NCBI GenBank assembly: GCA_002999035.1
Contig: CP027241.1
Location: 2,494,195 to 2,558,194, forward strand
Length of the DNA: 64,000 nucleotides
Reading direction: 5' to 3'
Source: Lachnospiraceae bacterium oral taxon 500
Lineage (GTDB): Bacteria > Bacillota > Clostridia > Lachnospirales > Vallitaleaceae
The notes below the pieces were generated by a model. It had not been told where the DNA came from. It did not search any database and saw nothing but the letters and a program-made list of their open reading frames with translations. A program made the translations under genes and the position numbers. Position 1 is the first letter of the stretch. Each line of letters starts with the position of its first letter. Shown here piece after piece: positions 15,738-24,679 of the stretch.

Positions 15738-17051
15738 TTATTTTCCGGCTGTACCGACCGCCTCAATTTCCTGCAGCATTTGATAAATTTTGCGGTGATA
15801 ATACCACGACGGTGCCCATTTACCGCTTAAATCGGAAAGCATTACCGCCGTACCTTTTAAAAACGGAAAATGTCTCGGATCAGGCGTATCGGCTTTGGGA
15901 TAACCCGCCAGACCGGCATACAGCGCGGTATGATCGGTATGCGCCTCAATCCCTTCCCGCCAATCGGCAAAGCGTTTATGCGAACCGGCAACAAAGCCGT
16001 CTCCGCCCTCGGTCACCTTTAAACCGCAGGGATTATGAAAAGAAGTATCCAAGCCCGCCATACTGGGTACCTGATACAAAAAGCCGGTTTCATGACACAT
16101 CTGCGCGTATTGAATCACGGGATTTAAACCTTTTCTCTGGCAAACCTCAAAATAAATATCAATCAGCGCCAAGCCCTCCTCCGACATGCCCTTACGCGCG
16201 GCCCACAAATAAAGCTGCTCCTTGCTCGCGGTAGCCGGCCCGGCTAAAGAATAAGGCTTTTCATCCGGAAATTCCGGTTTAACCTCTTCGCTGACTTCAG
16301 CCGGCGAAGATGGTTTTTGCCGGGTCAGCGGCAGAGCGGCATAATCTTCTTTTTTGACTGATTTTTCGACTGCCAGATCTGCCGATTTCGGCTCGGCCTG
16401 AGCATCTGTCAGCGCCAGTTCCGCTAAAAGCGCCTGCGCCCGGCTGAATACTCCTTTGGCCATCAGTTCTTCGGCCAGCATTTTGCCGCCGGCGGTCTTG
16501 GTGTTTAAAGCAGTATAAGCCACTCTGACCGCATCTTTCCGGTAAAAAGGATTGATTGACCAGTTAGACAACTGGCTTTCATTGACTAAGTTTTTAGACA
16601 TGGCAAACAGCTCCGGCTGATTCCAGACAAAATCAGCCGAATCGTCCATGCCGTCTCGATAGCCCATCGCCCGCAGCATATAGGTCAAAAATGCATACGA
16701 CTGGAGTGATACCTCCGGTGCAAACGTACTCTCGCTCACCCCCTTGGTAATCCCCTGCTGATAGGCATAATAAACATAGGGCTTGCCCCATTCCGGCACA
16801 TCGGTGAAAAACTCCGTTTCCGGCTGAAAGCGCAAAGCATTCTGCTCCTCGCCCAAAAGCCGGAGCATTATCACCAAGCCCTCTAATCTCGTCGGCTGAC
16901 GCTCCAACTCAAAGCCTTGTTCGGTTCCCCGAAAAACGCCCAAAAGTTTGAGTTTATTGGCGTATTCCTCCTCACCGGCCGCCGAAGCTGTCACCGAAAA
17001 CAACGCCAAAACGCTGATCAGCGCCATTACTTTGATCAAAAACTTATTCAT
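15738..17051 (-). CDS. Secreted SLH-domain protein with glucosaminidase domain (cell-wall hydrolase)
   Basis: A 437-residue exported protein. A signal peptide (residues 1-24, ending SVTASAA) is followed by S-layer-homology-type repeats (about 28-215), for instance TEFFTDVPEWGKPYVYYAYQ with ITKGVSESTFAPE. A Ser/Pro/Lys-rich linker leads to a C-terminal mannosyl-glycoprotein endo-beta-N-acetylglucosaminidase-type domain (about 280-430). Its likely catalytic Glu is in QYAQMCHETGFLY, and NPCGLK and the WAPSW stretch near the end are typical of this lysozyme-like fold. It probably binds secondary wall polymer through the SLH part and cleaves peptidoglycan glycan strands during growth or separation. 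It follows asd by 172 bases and ends in a clear terminator. Confidence 0.85.
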   Translation of the reverse strand: MNKFLIKVMALISVLALFSVTASAAGEEEYANKLKLLGVFRGTEQGFELERQPTRLEGLVIMLRLLGEEQNALRFQPETEFFTDVPEWGKPYVYYAYQQGITKGVSESTFAPEVSLQSYAFLTYMLRAMGYRDGMDDSADFVWNQPELFAMSKNLVNESQLSNWSINPFYRKDAVRVAYTALNTKTAGGKMLAEELMAKGVFSRAQALLAELALTDAQAEPKSADLAVEKSVKKEDYAALPLTRQKPSSPAEVSEEVKPEFPDEKPYSLAGPATASKEQLYLWAARKGMSEEGLALIDIYFEVCQRKGLNPVIQYAQMCHETGFLYQVPSMAGLDTSFHNPCGLKVTEGGDGFVAGSHKRFADWREGIEAHTDHTALYAGLAGYPKADTPDPRHFPFLKGTAVMLSDLSGKWAPSWYYHRKIYQMLQEIEAVGTAGK

Positions 17052-17223
17052 AACTTCCTTTCCTTTGTTTCAATTTTGTGCCCATGATACAAGACTGCTT
17101 CCGATTTTACCGGCGCGGTCCTTTGCCAAAGCCTGCGCCGGCTTTATATTGTCAGCACGTCAAAAGATGATAAATCCTTTTGCGCTAAGCCCCGCTCGAA
17201 TTTTCACCCTTTTTGTGCTTTCG

Positions 17224-18303
17224 CTATTTCAAGTATCCCTGCGCCTTCAAAAGCTCGGCAATCAGCACCGCCCCACCGGCTGCGCCGCGTAAAGTATTAT
17301 GCGATAAGCCGACAAAACGGTAATCAAAGATATTGTCTTCCCGCAGCCGGCCGGCCGATACCGCCATGCCTTTTTCCAGGTCCCGGTCCAAATGTGTCTG
17401 CGGCCGGTCATTTTCAGTAAAATAGTGAATAAACTGTTTCGGCGCCGACGGCAGCTCCAATTCCTGCGGCAGTCCTTTAAACTCAGCCAATGCTTTTACG
17501 ATTTCCTCTTTTCCCGGCTTTTGGCCAAAGCGGACGGAAAATGTAGCCAAATGTCCGTCTTCGACCGGCACCCGCACGCATTGCGCCGAAATAGTCAATG
17601 CATCCGTGTTTTCAATCCCGTTTTCAGAAACCCGGCCAAAGATCTTTAGCGGCTCCTGCTCCGACTTTTCTTCCTCACCGCCGATATAGGGAATAATATT
17701 ATCGGTCATTTCCGGCCAACCGGCCAAGGTTTTGCCCGCCCCGGAAACCGCCTGATAGGTACTGACAAAAACTTCTTTCGGTTCATACTGCCACAGCGCC
17801 GCCAAAACCGGCACATAGGACTGAATCGAACAATTCGGCTTAACCGCAATAAATCCTTTTTTGGTACCCAGCCGCTTTCTTTGCTGCTCAATCACCTGCA
17901 AATGCTGATGATTAATCTCCGGAATAACCATCGGCACATCAGCCGTCATTCGGTGAGCTGAATTATTGGACACTACCGGGATTTCAGCCTGCGCGTATTT
18001 TAATTCCAGCTCCTTGGTTTCCTGCTTATCCATATTGACAGCACAAAAAACAAAATCCACTTTTTCTTTAATTGCTGCCACATCCTCGGCATCTATGATG
18101 ATCATCTGACCGACAAACTCCGGCAGCACCGTTTTTTGCGTCCATCTGCCTGCCACTGCCGAGGCGTATTTTTTCCCGGCCGAACGGGCACTGGCTGCCA
18201 AACAACTGATTTCAAACCATGGATGCCGTGCCAGCAAAGTAATCAAGCGCTGGCCAACCATCCCGGTCGCGCCGACAATTCCCACTTTTAATTTTTCCGA
18301 CAT
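17224..18303 (-). CDS. asd: Aspartate-semialdehyde dehydrogenase
   Basis: A 359-residue NADP-dependent enzyme converting aspartyl phosphate to aspartate semialdehyde, the branch point to lysine/diaminopimelate, threonine and methionine. The N-terminal Rossmann motif is VGIVGATGMVGQRL. The nucleophile is Cys158 in VKPNCSIQSY, and the residues around STYQAVSGAGKTL and the C-terminal GLSHNTLRGAAGG are typical. The sequence has the longer archaeal/fungal-type form of Asd, which occurs in many Clostridia. Its neighbour metA uses homoserine made from this product, but there is no lysine or threonine gene nearby. It follows yajC by 116 bases, with a hairpin in between. Confidence 0.95.
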   Translation of the reverse strand: MSEKLKVGIVGATGMVGQRLITLLARHPWFEISCLAASARSAGKKYASAVAGRWTQKTVLPEFVGQMIIIDAEDVAAIKEKVDFVFCAVNMDKQETKELELKYAQAEIPVVSNNSAHRMTADVPMVIPEINHQHLQVIEQQRKRLGTKKGFIAVKPNCSIQSYVPVLAALWQYEPKEVFVSTYQAVSGAGKTLAGWPEMTDNIIPYIGGEEEKSEQEPLKIFGRVSENGIENTDALTISAQCVRVPVEDGHLATFSVRFGQKPGKEEIVKALAEFKGLPQELELPSAPKQFIHYFTENDRPQTHLDRDLEKGMAVSAGRLREDNIFDYRFVGLSHNTLRGAAGGAVLIAELLKAQGYLK

Positions 18304-18346
18304 GATATAACCTCTCTTTGCTTTTCTTATTCTCCGCGCCTGCCTT

Positions 18347-18378
18347 CACTGCCGTACATTTTTTCATAAACGGCAGTG
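18347..18378 (-). terminator. Hairpin between yajC and asd
   Basis: CACTGCCGT (18347-18355) and ACGGCAGTG (18370-18378) form a perfect 9-bp stem with an A/T-rich loop. No clear U-run follows on the minus strand, so it may be a weak terminator, an RNA-stability hairpin or a processing site. Confidence 0.4.
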
Positions 18379-18419
18379 TATGCTCTGTTTTTCCGCGGCA
18401 AAGTCAAAAATCATCCTCT

Positions 18420-18827
18420 TTAGGACTCTTTTTCTACCGTTTCTTCCGCTTTTTCTTCTTTTTTATCGGCTTTGCCGGCTTTCTTATCCTCCGGTTCTTC
18501 GTCTTTATGAATCGTCAAATCCGGTTCGGTTACTCCGGCAATAGCGCTTTTATGCACCGGAATCAAAACTGATTTGTTCTTGCCGAACTCAACCACCACC
18601 ACATCGTTAACCACATCAGCCACCTTGCCGTAAAGACCGGAACTGGTCATCACGCTGTCGCCCACTTTTAAATTATTTTGCATCATTTGGGTTTCTTTTT
18701 GTTTTTTCCGCTGCGGCCGAATCATAAAAAACCACAGGACCAAAAGCATACCGCCCCAAACGATGACCAGTTCCATCATGCCGCCGGCCGGTGCTGCGCC
18801 TGCGGTTAAGCTAAAAATTTGATTCAT
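18420..18827 (-). CDS. yajC: Preprotein translocase subunit YajC
   Basis: A 135-residue protein with one N-terminal membrane helix (about 17-38, VIVWGGMLLVLWFFMI) followed by the characteristic RPQRKKQKETQMMQNNLKVG and DSVMTSSGLYGKVADV, which define YajC. The C-terminal 40 residues are a highly charged Lys/Glu tail, common in clostridial YajC. YajC associates with SecDF and YidC and assists protein export. It lies 28 bases downstream of tgt, the conserved tgt-yajC order seen in many bacteria, although secDF is about 3 kb away with asd and the SLH gene in between. Confidence 0.95.
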   Translation of the reverse strand: MNQIFSLTAGAAPAGGMMELVIVWGGMLLVLWFFMIRPQRKKQKETQMMQNNLKVGDSVMTSSGLYGKVADVVNDVVVVEFGKNKSVLIPVHKSAIAGVTEPDLTIHKDEEPEDKKAGKADKKEEKAEETVEKES

Positions 18828-18855
18828 TTTAACTTCCTCCTAAGTTTGGTTAATT

Positions 18856-19989
18856 TTATTTTTGTACTTCCTGAAAGCTGCTCAGCTTTCTTTTTTTATA
18901 GGTTAAAAATTCACCGGCTTCGATTGCCGTCCGAATTTCCGCCATCATTTGATTGTAAAAATACAGATTATGCAGGACACACAAGCGCATTCCCAGCATT
19001 TCCCCGGCTTTCAGCAAATGGCGCAGATAGGCGCGCGAGTGATTGCGGCAGGCCGGACAGCCGCAGCCTTCCTCAATCGGCCGGTCATCGGTTTCATAGC
19101 AGGCATTGAATAAATTGCGCCGTCCCTGATTGGTATAAACATGGCCGTGCCGGCCGTTGCGGCTGGGATAAACACAGTCAAAAAAGTCAATTCCCCGCTC
19201 CACTGACTCCAAAATATTTTCCGGCGTCCCGACCCCCATCAGATAAGTCGGCTTCTCCAGCGGCAAATGGGGGACCGTCTTTTCCAGAATCTCATACATT
19301 TCGGCATGGGTTTCCCCCACCGCCAACCCGCCGACCGCATAGCCGTCCAGCTCCATCTGGCTGATTATTTTGGCGTGTTCAATCCGAATATCGGCATAAA
19401 TACCGCCCTGATTAATGCCAAACAGCATCTGCCGCCGATTGATTGTCCGCTCCTGCCGGTTAAGCACTGCCATTTCCGCCTGGCATCTGGCCAGCCAGCG
19501 GGTGGTGCGGGCAACCGAAGCCGTCACATATTCCTTAGAAGCCGGAATCGGCGGACATTCGTCAAAGGCCATGGCAATCGTTGAGGCTAAGTTCGACTGA
19601 ATCCGCATACTCTCCTCAGGTCCCATAAAAATCTTGCGGCCGTCGATATGCGAGCGAAAATGCACACCTTCTTCCTTGATCTTGCGGAGTGCTACCAGCG
19701 AAAAGACCTGAAAACCACCGGAATCGGTCAATATCGGCCGGTGCCAATTCATAAAACGATGCAGCCCGCCCATTTTGTGAACAACTTCGTCCCCCGGCCG
19801 CAAATGTAAATGATAGGTATTGCTCAGCTCCACCTGGCAGCCGATTTCCTCCAAATCCAAAGCCGATACTGCGCCTTTAATCGCTGCCGCCGTACCGACA
19901 TTCATAAAGACCGGCGTTTCAATCACGCCATGCGGCGTATGAAAGCGCCCTCGCTTGGCACTGCCGTCTCTTTTTAATAATTCATACAT
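18856..19989 (-). CDS. tgt: Queuine tRNA-guanine transglycosylase
   Basis: Exchanges guanine 34 of GUN-anticodon tRNAs for preQ1, the first tRNA-bound step of queuosine synthesis. It is a TIM barrel with conserved GVIETPVFMNVGTAAAIKG, the substrate loop LTDSGGFQVFSL, the nucleophile Asp region DCVYPSRNGRHG and the zinc site CGCPACRNHSRAYLRH. The open frame extends 30 codons upstream to 20079 in a Gly/Ser/Ala-rich stretch with no ribosome-binding site; I place the start at 19989, where AGCAGG lies upstream and the protein begins as the family does (377 residues). A TTG a few codons upstream cannot be excluded. No preQ1 riboswitch was recognised upstream. Confidence 0.93.
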   Translation of the reverse strand: MYELLKRDGSAKRGRFHTPHGVIETPVFMNVGTAAAIKGAVSALDLEEIGCQVELSNTYHLHLRPGDEVVHKMGGLHRFMNWHRPILTDSGGFQVFSLVALRKIKEEGVHFRSHIDGRKIFMGPEESMRIQSNLASTIAMAFDECPPIPASKEYVTASVARTTRWLARCQAEMAVLNRQERTINRRQMLFGINQGGIYADIRIEHAKIISQMELDGYAVGGLAVGETHAEMYEILEKTVPHLPLEKPTYLMGVGTPENILESVERGIDFFDCVYPSRNGRHGHVYTNQGRRNLFNACYETDDRPIEEGCGCPACRNHSRAYLRHLLKAGEMLGMRLCVLHNLYFYNQMMAEIRTAIEAGEFLTYKKRKLSSFQEVQK

Positions 19990-20170
19990 CTTAGCCTGCT
20001 TTCTTTCATTCAATAAAGTTCCATCTCCAGCAAAAGCTCCTGTGCCGCCAGCAGACGAACCATTTACTGCTCTGCGCATTAAAACAAATTCATCCGCTTA
20101 CTGATTTCAGTGAAATAATCCAACATGCGCCAACATTTTTATTCGCCGAAAATCAGATTTTCCATTTATT

Positions 20171-20602
20171 TTAAGCCCGCCGCTTGGTCACAGACATACT
20201 AAATACTTCATCCAAAACTACCATCACACAGCCGGCAAAGACCAGCAAATCAGCAATATTAAAGTAAAGCTTGCCGCCAATGCTGGCATAATCCGTGACA
20301 AATCCGTTCCAGGCCCGGTCATAAAGATTAGCCATGCCGCCGAGACTGGTTAAAAGCCAGCCGATCTGATATAACCCCGTTTTTTTTCGGACAATGATAT
20401 AAATGGTATACAAAACGCTGCACAGCACAAAAATCATCTGATATTTCAGCGCTTTCTTCGGCTGATTCTTAAGCAGCCCTTTATACACGCCGTAATTTTC
20501 CACATACCCCAGCCTGAGCGGCCCGATCCGTCGCGGCTGCTGTTTCCAGTCGGCTTTCGCCTTCAGCCGGAGATAAAAATCCAGTATCCATATCCCTATC
20601 AT
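20171..20602 (-). CDS. Signal peptidase II-like protein (LspA family), divergent
   Basis: A 143-residue membrane protein with about four helices. The core LspA signatures are present: an NYG motif near residue 36, LGGMANLYDRAWNGFVTDY around Asp95, and FNIADLLVFAG around Asp118, giving the catalytic Asp pair of the aspartyl protease that cleaves prolipoprotein signal peptides. The first helix is shorter and the usual DQxTK is replaced by LDFYLRLKAK, so it is a divergent member; another LspA may exist elsewhere. It lies 12 bases after metA, in the same direction. The window contains lipoproteins (MetQ, ThiY, the sugar-binding protein) that need such an enzyme. Confidence 0.8.
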   Translation of the reverse strand: MIGIWILDFYLRLKAKADWKQQPRRIGPLRLGYVENYGVYKGLLKNQPKKALKYQMIFVLCSVLYTIYIIVRKKTGLYQIGWLLTSLGGMANLYDRAWNGFVTDYASIGGKLYFNIADLLVFAGCVMVVLDEVFSMSVTKRRA

Positions 20603-20614
20603 TGCATTCTCCTT

Positions 20615-21538
20615 TTAATTTTTCCCGACCTGACTGATATCATACGGCGTCCGCTGATATACATAGTAATTCAGCCAATTCGAATAAAGCAGGTTTGCAT
20701 GCGAGTTCCACACCGATTTGGGCGTCAGATAAGGATTATCCTCAGGGAAATAATTTTTCGGCAATTCAATCGCCAATCCCTTGCCCCTGTCCCGGTCATA
20801 TTCCTGCTTCAAAGTCAGTGCGTCGTATTCGGAATGACCGGTCGCAAAAACATTGCGCCCATCCCTAGACATAATCAAGTACGGCCCGGCCTCATTGCTG
20901 ACAGCCACTAATTCCAGTTCCCCGACTGCAGCGATATCTTCAATATGAACCGTCGTATAGCGGGAATGCGGCACCAGAAACTCCGGATCAAAGCCCCGTG
21001 TCAGCGGACAAAATTCCTTAACTACCCGATGTGCAAAAATACCGGACAGCTTTTTTTCCAAAGGAAACTTCTTAATGCCGTATTTATGATAAAGCGCCGC
21101 CTGCGCTCCCCAGCAAATATAAAAAACCGAGGTGACATGGCTCTGCGTCCAGTCCATGATCTCTGTCAGCTCCGGCCAGTACTCGACTTCTTCAAACTCT
21201 AAGAGTTCAACCGGTGCGCCCGTAATAATCATGCCGTCAAACTTACTGTCCTTAACTTCGGCAAAGTTTTTATAAAAATTACTTAAATGAGCCTTGGCCG
21301 TATTCCGGCCGACATAGCTGGCAGTCGTTAAAAAGGTAATTTCCATTTGCAGCGGCGTATTGGACAGCATCCGCAAAAGCTGGGTTTCGGTCTGCTCTTT
21401 GAGCGGCATCAGGTTTAAGACCGCAATTTGCAAAGGCCGAATATCCTGGGTCATTGCCCTTTCTTCGTCCATTACGAAAATATTTTCCTTTTGCAGGATT
21501 TCTCCCGCCGGCAATCCTTTCGGTATCTTAATCGGCAT
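20615..21538 (-). CDS. metA: Homoserine O-acetyltransferase (MetA family)
   Basis: A 307-residue homoserine O-acyltransferase of the MetA type, the first committed step of methionine synthesis. The catalytic residues fall on the classical numbering: Cys142 in YICWGAQAALYHKYG, and His235 and Glu237 in GHSEYDALTLKQEYDRD. The conserved N-terminus MPIKIPKGLPAGEILQKENI is present. Residue 111 is Glu (GAPVELLEFEEV), which in characterised Bacillus enzymes directs the use of acetyl-CoA, whereas Gly111 gives succinyl-CoA use in E. coli; acetylation is therefore the expected chemistry. It lies between ligA (22-base gap) and the lspA-like gene (12 bases). No SAM riboswitch or T-box was visible upstream. 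Confidence 0.95.
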   Translation of the reverse strand: MPIKIPKGLPAGEILQKENIFVMDEERAMTQDIRPLQIAVLNLMPLKEQTETQLLRMLSNTPLQMEITFLTTASYVGRNTAKAHLSNFYKNFAEVKDSKFDGMIITGAPVELLEFEEVEYWPELTEIMDWTQSHVTSVFYICWGAQAALYHKYGIKKFPLEKKLSGIFAHRVVKEFCPLTRGFDPEFLVPHSRYTTVHIEDIAAVGELELVAVSNEAGPYLIMSRDGRNVFATGHSEYDALTLKQEYDRDRGKGLAIELPKNYFPEDNPYLTPKSVWNSHANLLYSNWLNYYVYQRTPYDISQVGKN

Positions 21539-21560
21539 TCTAACCTCCCGGAATTATATT

Positions 21561-23519
21561 TTAGTCAGCTTGGCCTGACTTTTCCCTAAACTCTGCTTCG
21601 GTAATGATGGGAATATTCAGTTCCTTGGCTTTTTTATTTTTAGAAGAAGCCGAACTGATGTCATTATTGATTAAATAATCGGTTTTGGCAGAAACGGAAC
21701 CGGTCACCTTGCCGCCGCTTTGCTCAATAAAGTCTTTCAATTCATCCCGATTGCCATAATGCTCAAGGCTGCCGGTAATAACAAAGGTTTTCCCCTGAAT
21801 AAAAGGATTTCCCGTTTCCTCTTCCGCTGCCGGATTGCTTTCCGGCAAGTGCAGCCGGCTTTGCAGTTTTTCCAGCAAGCACCGGTTTTCGCTGTCGGCA
21901 AAATAATCCTGCACCGACTGGGCAATCACCGGCCCGAAACCCGGCACCGCCTCAATTTGCGCTGCCTCCGCGTGCATGATGATATCTAAATCATTGCGAA
22001 AGCTTCTGGCCAGCAGTTTGGCATTGCTAAGACCGACATTCGGTATCCCCAGCGCATAAATAAAGTTACCCAGCTGCGGCGCTCTGGCCTTCTCAATTGC
22101 CGCTGCCAGCTTGGCATAGGATTTTTCGCCAAAGCCCTCCAGCCCGATAATTTCCGCTTTGTGTTCCGCCAATTTGAAAATATCAGCGGCATCCGTCAAA
22201 AAGCCTTTTTGAATAAACTTTTCCAGGGTGGCTTCACTCAAACCTTCAATATTCATGGCATTACGGCTGACAAAATGCTCCAGCCCCCGCAGTTTTTTGG
22301 TCGGACAAGCGGGATTAACGCACAGCAGGGTCTTAATGTCATTGACTTCCCTAAGCTCCGCTTTTTGTCCGCAGACCGGACAGGCCTCCGGCAGCGGCAG
22401 ACCGCCGCTTCTGGTCAGATTATCCGCCACCTGCGGAATAATCATATTGGCCTTATAGACCGCTAAAACATCCCCCAGGCCCAACTCCAGTTCTTCGACA
22501 ATACTGATATTGTGCAAAGAGGCTCGGCGCACCACCGTTCCTTCCAAATCGACCGGCTCAAAGACCGCAATCGGATTAATCAGCCCGGTACGGGACACCG
22601 ACCACTCCACCTTAACGAGAGGTGTTTCCCTAATCTCATCCTGCCATTTAAAAGCAATGGAGTCCCGCGGAAACTTGGACGTTTCTCCTAATCCGCGCGA
22701 ATAAAGGATGTCATCAATCGTCAGCACCAAACCGTCGGTTGTATACGGATTTTTAGCAATTTCCCGCTCAAACCAGGCAACCGTCTCCGGAATCGACGCC
22801 GGCGTCACCTTTTTAAAGAAAACCACTTCAAACCCGTTATCCTGTAAGAAAATAAGTTCTTCTGATTTTTTGGCAAACTCCCGACCGGCGGCCTCCACTA
22901 AGGTAAAGGCACAAAAATGAACCTTGCGGCCGGCGGTAATTTCGTTATTAAGCTGGCGAACCGTACCGCTGCATAAATTGCGCGGATTTTTATACTGAAC
23001 TTCCGGCGGCAGGTCGGCGTTAATCCGCTCAAAATCAGTATAGCGGATAACGGCTTCGCCCCGCAGCACCAGCCGTCCCCGGAACGGGATTTGATCCGGC
23101 AGATTCGCAAATACTCTGGCATTATTGGTCACAACCTCGCCAACCAGCCCGTTTCCTCTGGTCACAGCCTTGGTTAAACGACCATCTTCATAGGTCAGCA
23201 CCACCGTCAGTCCGTCCAGCTTCCAGGAAAGCAGACATTCCTGATCGGTAAAAGCCGCCAAGTCTTCCACACTCTTGGTTTTATCCAGGGACAGCATCGG
23301 CCGGTCATGTTCTTCCTTCGGCAAAAACGCCACCGCCTGATAGCCGACCTGCCGGGTGGGGCTGTCCGCATAGACAATGCCCGATTTTTTTTCCAAAGCC
23401 AGCAGCTCATCATACAGCTCGTCATACTGCTTATCGCTCATGATTTCCTGATTTTTGGCATAATACGCTTCATTAGCGTTTTTCAGCAAATCAATCAGAT
23501 CCCTCATTCGATTTTTCAT
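21561..23519 (-). CDS. ligA: NAD-dependent DNA ligase
   Basis: A 652-residue replicative ligase that seals Okazaki nicks with NAD. In order it has the N-terminal Ia domain (YDELYDELLALE), the adenylation domain with nucleophile Lys100 in LLSWKLDGLTVVL, an OB fold, the Cys4 zinc finger CPVCGQ to CVNPACPTKK, helix-hairpin-helix repeats (LGIPNVGLSNAKLLA, EAVPGFGPVIAQS) and a C-terminal BRCT domain (KTFVITGSLEHYGNRDELKD). The adenylation motif is KLDG rather than the common KIDG. It sits nine bases downstream of the yebC stop, so the two are probably one transcript, and metA follows 22 bases later. Confidence 0.97.
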   Translation of the reverse strand: MKNRMRDLIDLLKNANEAYYAKNQEIMSDKQYDELYDELLALEKKSGIVYADSPTRQVGYQAVAFLPKEEHDRPMLSLDKTKSVEDLAAFTDQECLLSWKLDGLTVVLTYEDGRLTKAVTRGNGLVGEVVTNNARVFANLPDQIPFRGRLVLRGEAVIRYTDFERINADLPPEVQYKNPRNLCSGTVRQLNNEITAGRKVHFCAFTLVEAAGREFAKKSEELIFLQDNGFEVVFFKKVTPASIPETVAWFEREIAKNPYTTDGLVLTIDDILYSRGLGETSKFPRDSIAFKWQDEIRETPLVKVEWSVSRTGLINPIAVFEPVDLEGTVVRRASLHNISIVEELELGLGDVLAVYKANMIIPQVADNLTRSGGLPLPEACPVCGQKAELREVNDIKTLLCVNPACPTKKLRGLEHFVSRNAMNIEGLSEATLEKFIQKGFLTDAADIFKLAEHKAEIIGLEGFGEKSYAKLAAAIEKARAPQLGNFIYALGIPNVGLSNAKLLARSFRNDLDIIMHAEAAQIEAVPGFGPVIAQSVQDYFADSENRCLLEKLQSRLHLPESNPAAEEETGNPFIQGKTFVITGSLEHYGNRDELKDFIEQSGGKVTGSVSAKTDYLINNDISSASSKNKKAKELNIPIITEAEFREKSGQAD

Positions 23520-23527
23520 CTTCTATC

Positions 23528-24268
23528 CTATTCTTCGTCCTGATTGCCCCAGTTATGATAAACGTTCTGCACATCGTCGTCGTCTTCCAGCATATCCAGC
23601 AGCCGGTTCATTGCCTTAATGCTGTCAGCATCGGTCAAATCGGTCGTTGTCTGCGGAAGCTGCGTTACCTCAGCCGAGATCGGCTGATAACCGGCTGCCA
23701 GTAAAGCATCATTGACTTCGCTGAAGGTTTCCGGGTCGGTAATGATTTCATAGCCGTCGTCGGCCGCACTAAAATCCTCTGCTCCCGAATCAAGTGCCAA
23801 CATCATCAGTTCATCTTCACTGACTTTGGAGCTTTTTTCAATAATAATCTGTCCTTTTTTATCGAACATAAAGGTAACGCTGCCGCTGGTGCCGAGGTTT
23901 CCCTTACCTTTGGTAAAAGCACTGCGGACATTGGCAGCCGTCCGGTTTTTGTTGTCGGTCAGACACTCGACAATCACCGCGATGCCCTCCGGCCCGTAGC
24001 CCTCATAAACAATTGCCTCATAATTCGCTCCGTCGTTATCGCCGGCCGCTTTTTTAATCGAGCGGTCAATCGTATCATTCGGCATGTTGCTGGCTTTGGC
24101 TTTGGCAATTACGTCCGCCAGTTTCCGGTTCAGGGACGGGTCAGCTCCGCCGCCGGTCTTAACCGCTACTGCCAGTTCCCGGCCGAGCTTGGTAAAAATC
24201 TTACCCTTTTGCGCGTCGTTTCTTGCCTTTTTGTGTTTAATGTTCGCGAATTTACTATGTCCTGACAT
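23528..24268 (-). CDS. yebC: YebC/TACO1 family protein
   Basis: A 246-residue member of the YebC/TACO1 family. The start SGHSKFANIKHKKARNDAQK and the NRTAANVRSAFTKGKGNLG region are near-invariant family signatures; the acidic C-terminus ends DMLEDDDDVQNVYHNW. The family was long annotated as a transcriptional regulator, but the mitochondrial homologue activates translation and bacterial members are now linked to ribosomes stalled on difficult peptides, so the role is best left open. It is the first gene of a run including ligA and metA, with a promoter candidate at 24330-24358. Confidence 0.95.
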   Translation of the reverse strand: MSGHSKFANIKHKKARNDAQKGKIFTKLGRELAVAVKTGGGADPSLNRKLADVIAKAKASNMPNDTIDRSIKKAAGDNDGANYEAIVYEGYGPEGIAVIVECLTDNKNRTAANVRSAFTKGKGNLGTSGSVTFMFDKKGQIIIEKSSKVSEDELMMLALDSGAEDFSAADDGYEIITDPETFSEVNDALLAAGYQPISAEVTQLPQTTTDLTDADSIKAMNRLLDMLEDDDDVQNVYHNWGNQDEE

Positions 24269-24329
24269 AATTTTACTCCTTTAATTTTCATTGTTCTGAC
24301 TTCACTTGCGTCGAGTCATACTTCTTTTT

Positions 24330-24358
24330 ATTTTACCATGAATTCTGTTAATCTACAA
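24330..24358 (-). promoter_or_regulatory. Candidate yebC promoter
   Basis: Minus-strand TTGTAG (24353-24358), a 17-base spacer and TAAAAT (24330-24335), about 60 bases ahead of the yebC start. It would drive the yebC-ligA-metA run. Confidence 0.55.
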
Positions 24359-24440
24359 GGGGAAAGTTATGAAAATGCCGGCCGGCGGCAACCGATAAGA
24401 AGCAAGAGATGAACTTCAATACCAAATGAGAAGAGGAATT

Positions 24441-24466
24441 TAAAAAAGTCCATTTGCATGGACTTC
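24441..24466 (-). terminator. Terminator of the tRNA-Leu gene
   Basis: On the minus strand AAGTCCAT, loop GCAA, ATGGACTT, then TTTT: an 8-bp perfect stem with a U-run, eight bases beyond the 3' end of the tRNA. Confidence 0.85.
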
Positions 24467-24473
24467 GTTAGGA

Positions 24474-24553
24474 TGCGGATAGTGGGAGTCGAACCCACAT
24501 GGTTTCCCGCTAGATTTTGAGTCTAGTGCGTCTGCCAATTCCGCCATATCCGC
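24474..24553 (-). tRNA. tRNA-Leu (anticodon CAA)
   Basis: The minus strand folds as a cloverleaf: acceptor GCGGATA/TATCCGC with discriminator A, a D arm with AATTGGCAGA, anticodon stem CTAGA/TCTAG with loop CTCAAAA (anticodon CAA, codon UUG), a variable arm of about 11 bases and a T arm GTGGG-TTCGACT-CCCAC. No CCA is encoded. It is the only tRNA gene seen in the window and has its own promoter and terminator. Confidence 0.95.
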
Positions 24554-24585
24554 TGATTGTCAGCCCTTTTTTTGCTGACTTGAAC

Positions 24586-24614
24586 ATAATATCATAACTT
24601 GTTTTAAAATGCAA
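24586..24614 (-). promoter_or_regulatory. Candidate tRNA-Leu promoter
   Basis: Minus-strand TTGCAT (24609-24614), a 17-base spacer and TATTAT (24586-24591), about 33 bases ahead of the tRNA. A GTCAGC/GCTGAC inverted repeat lies in the short 5' leader. Confidence 0.6.
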
Positions 24615-24679
24615 GTATTTTTTTTCAGGATTTTTCTCCCCTTTTTTTTGAGATTTTTTGAGATCTCACGGCAAAAGTT

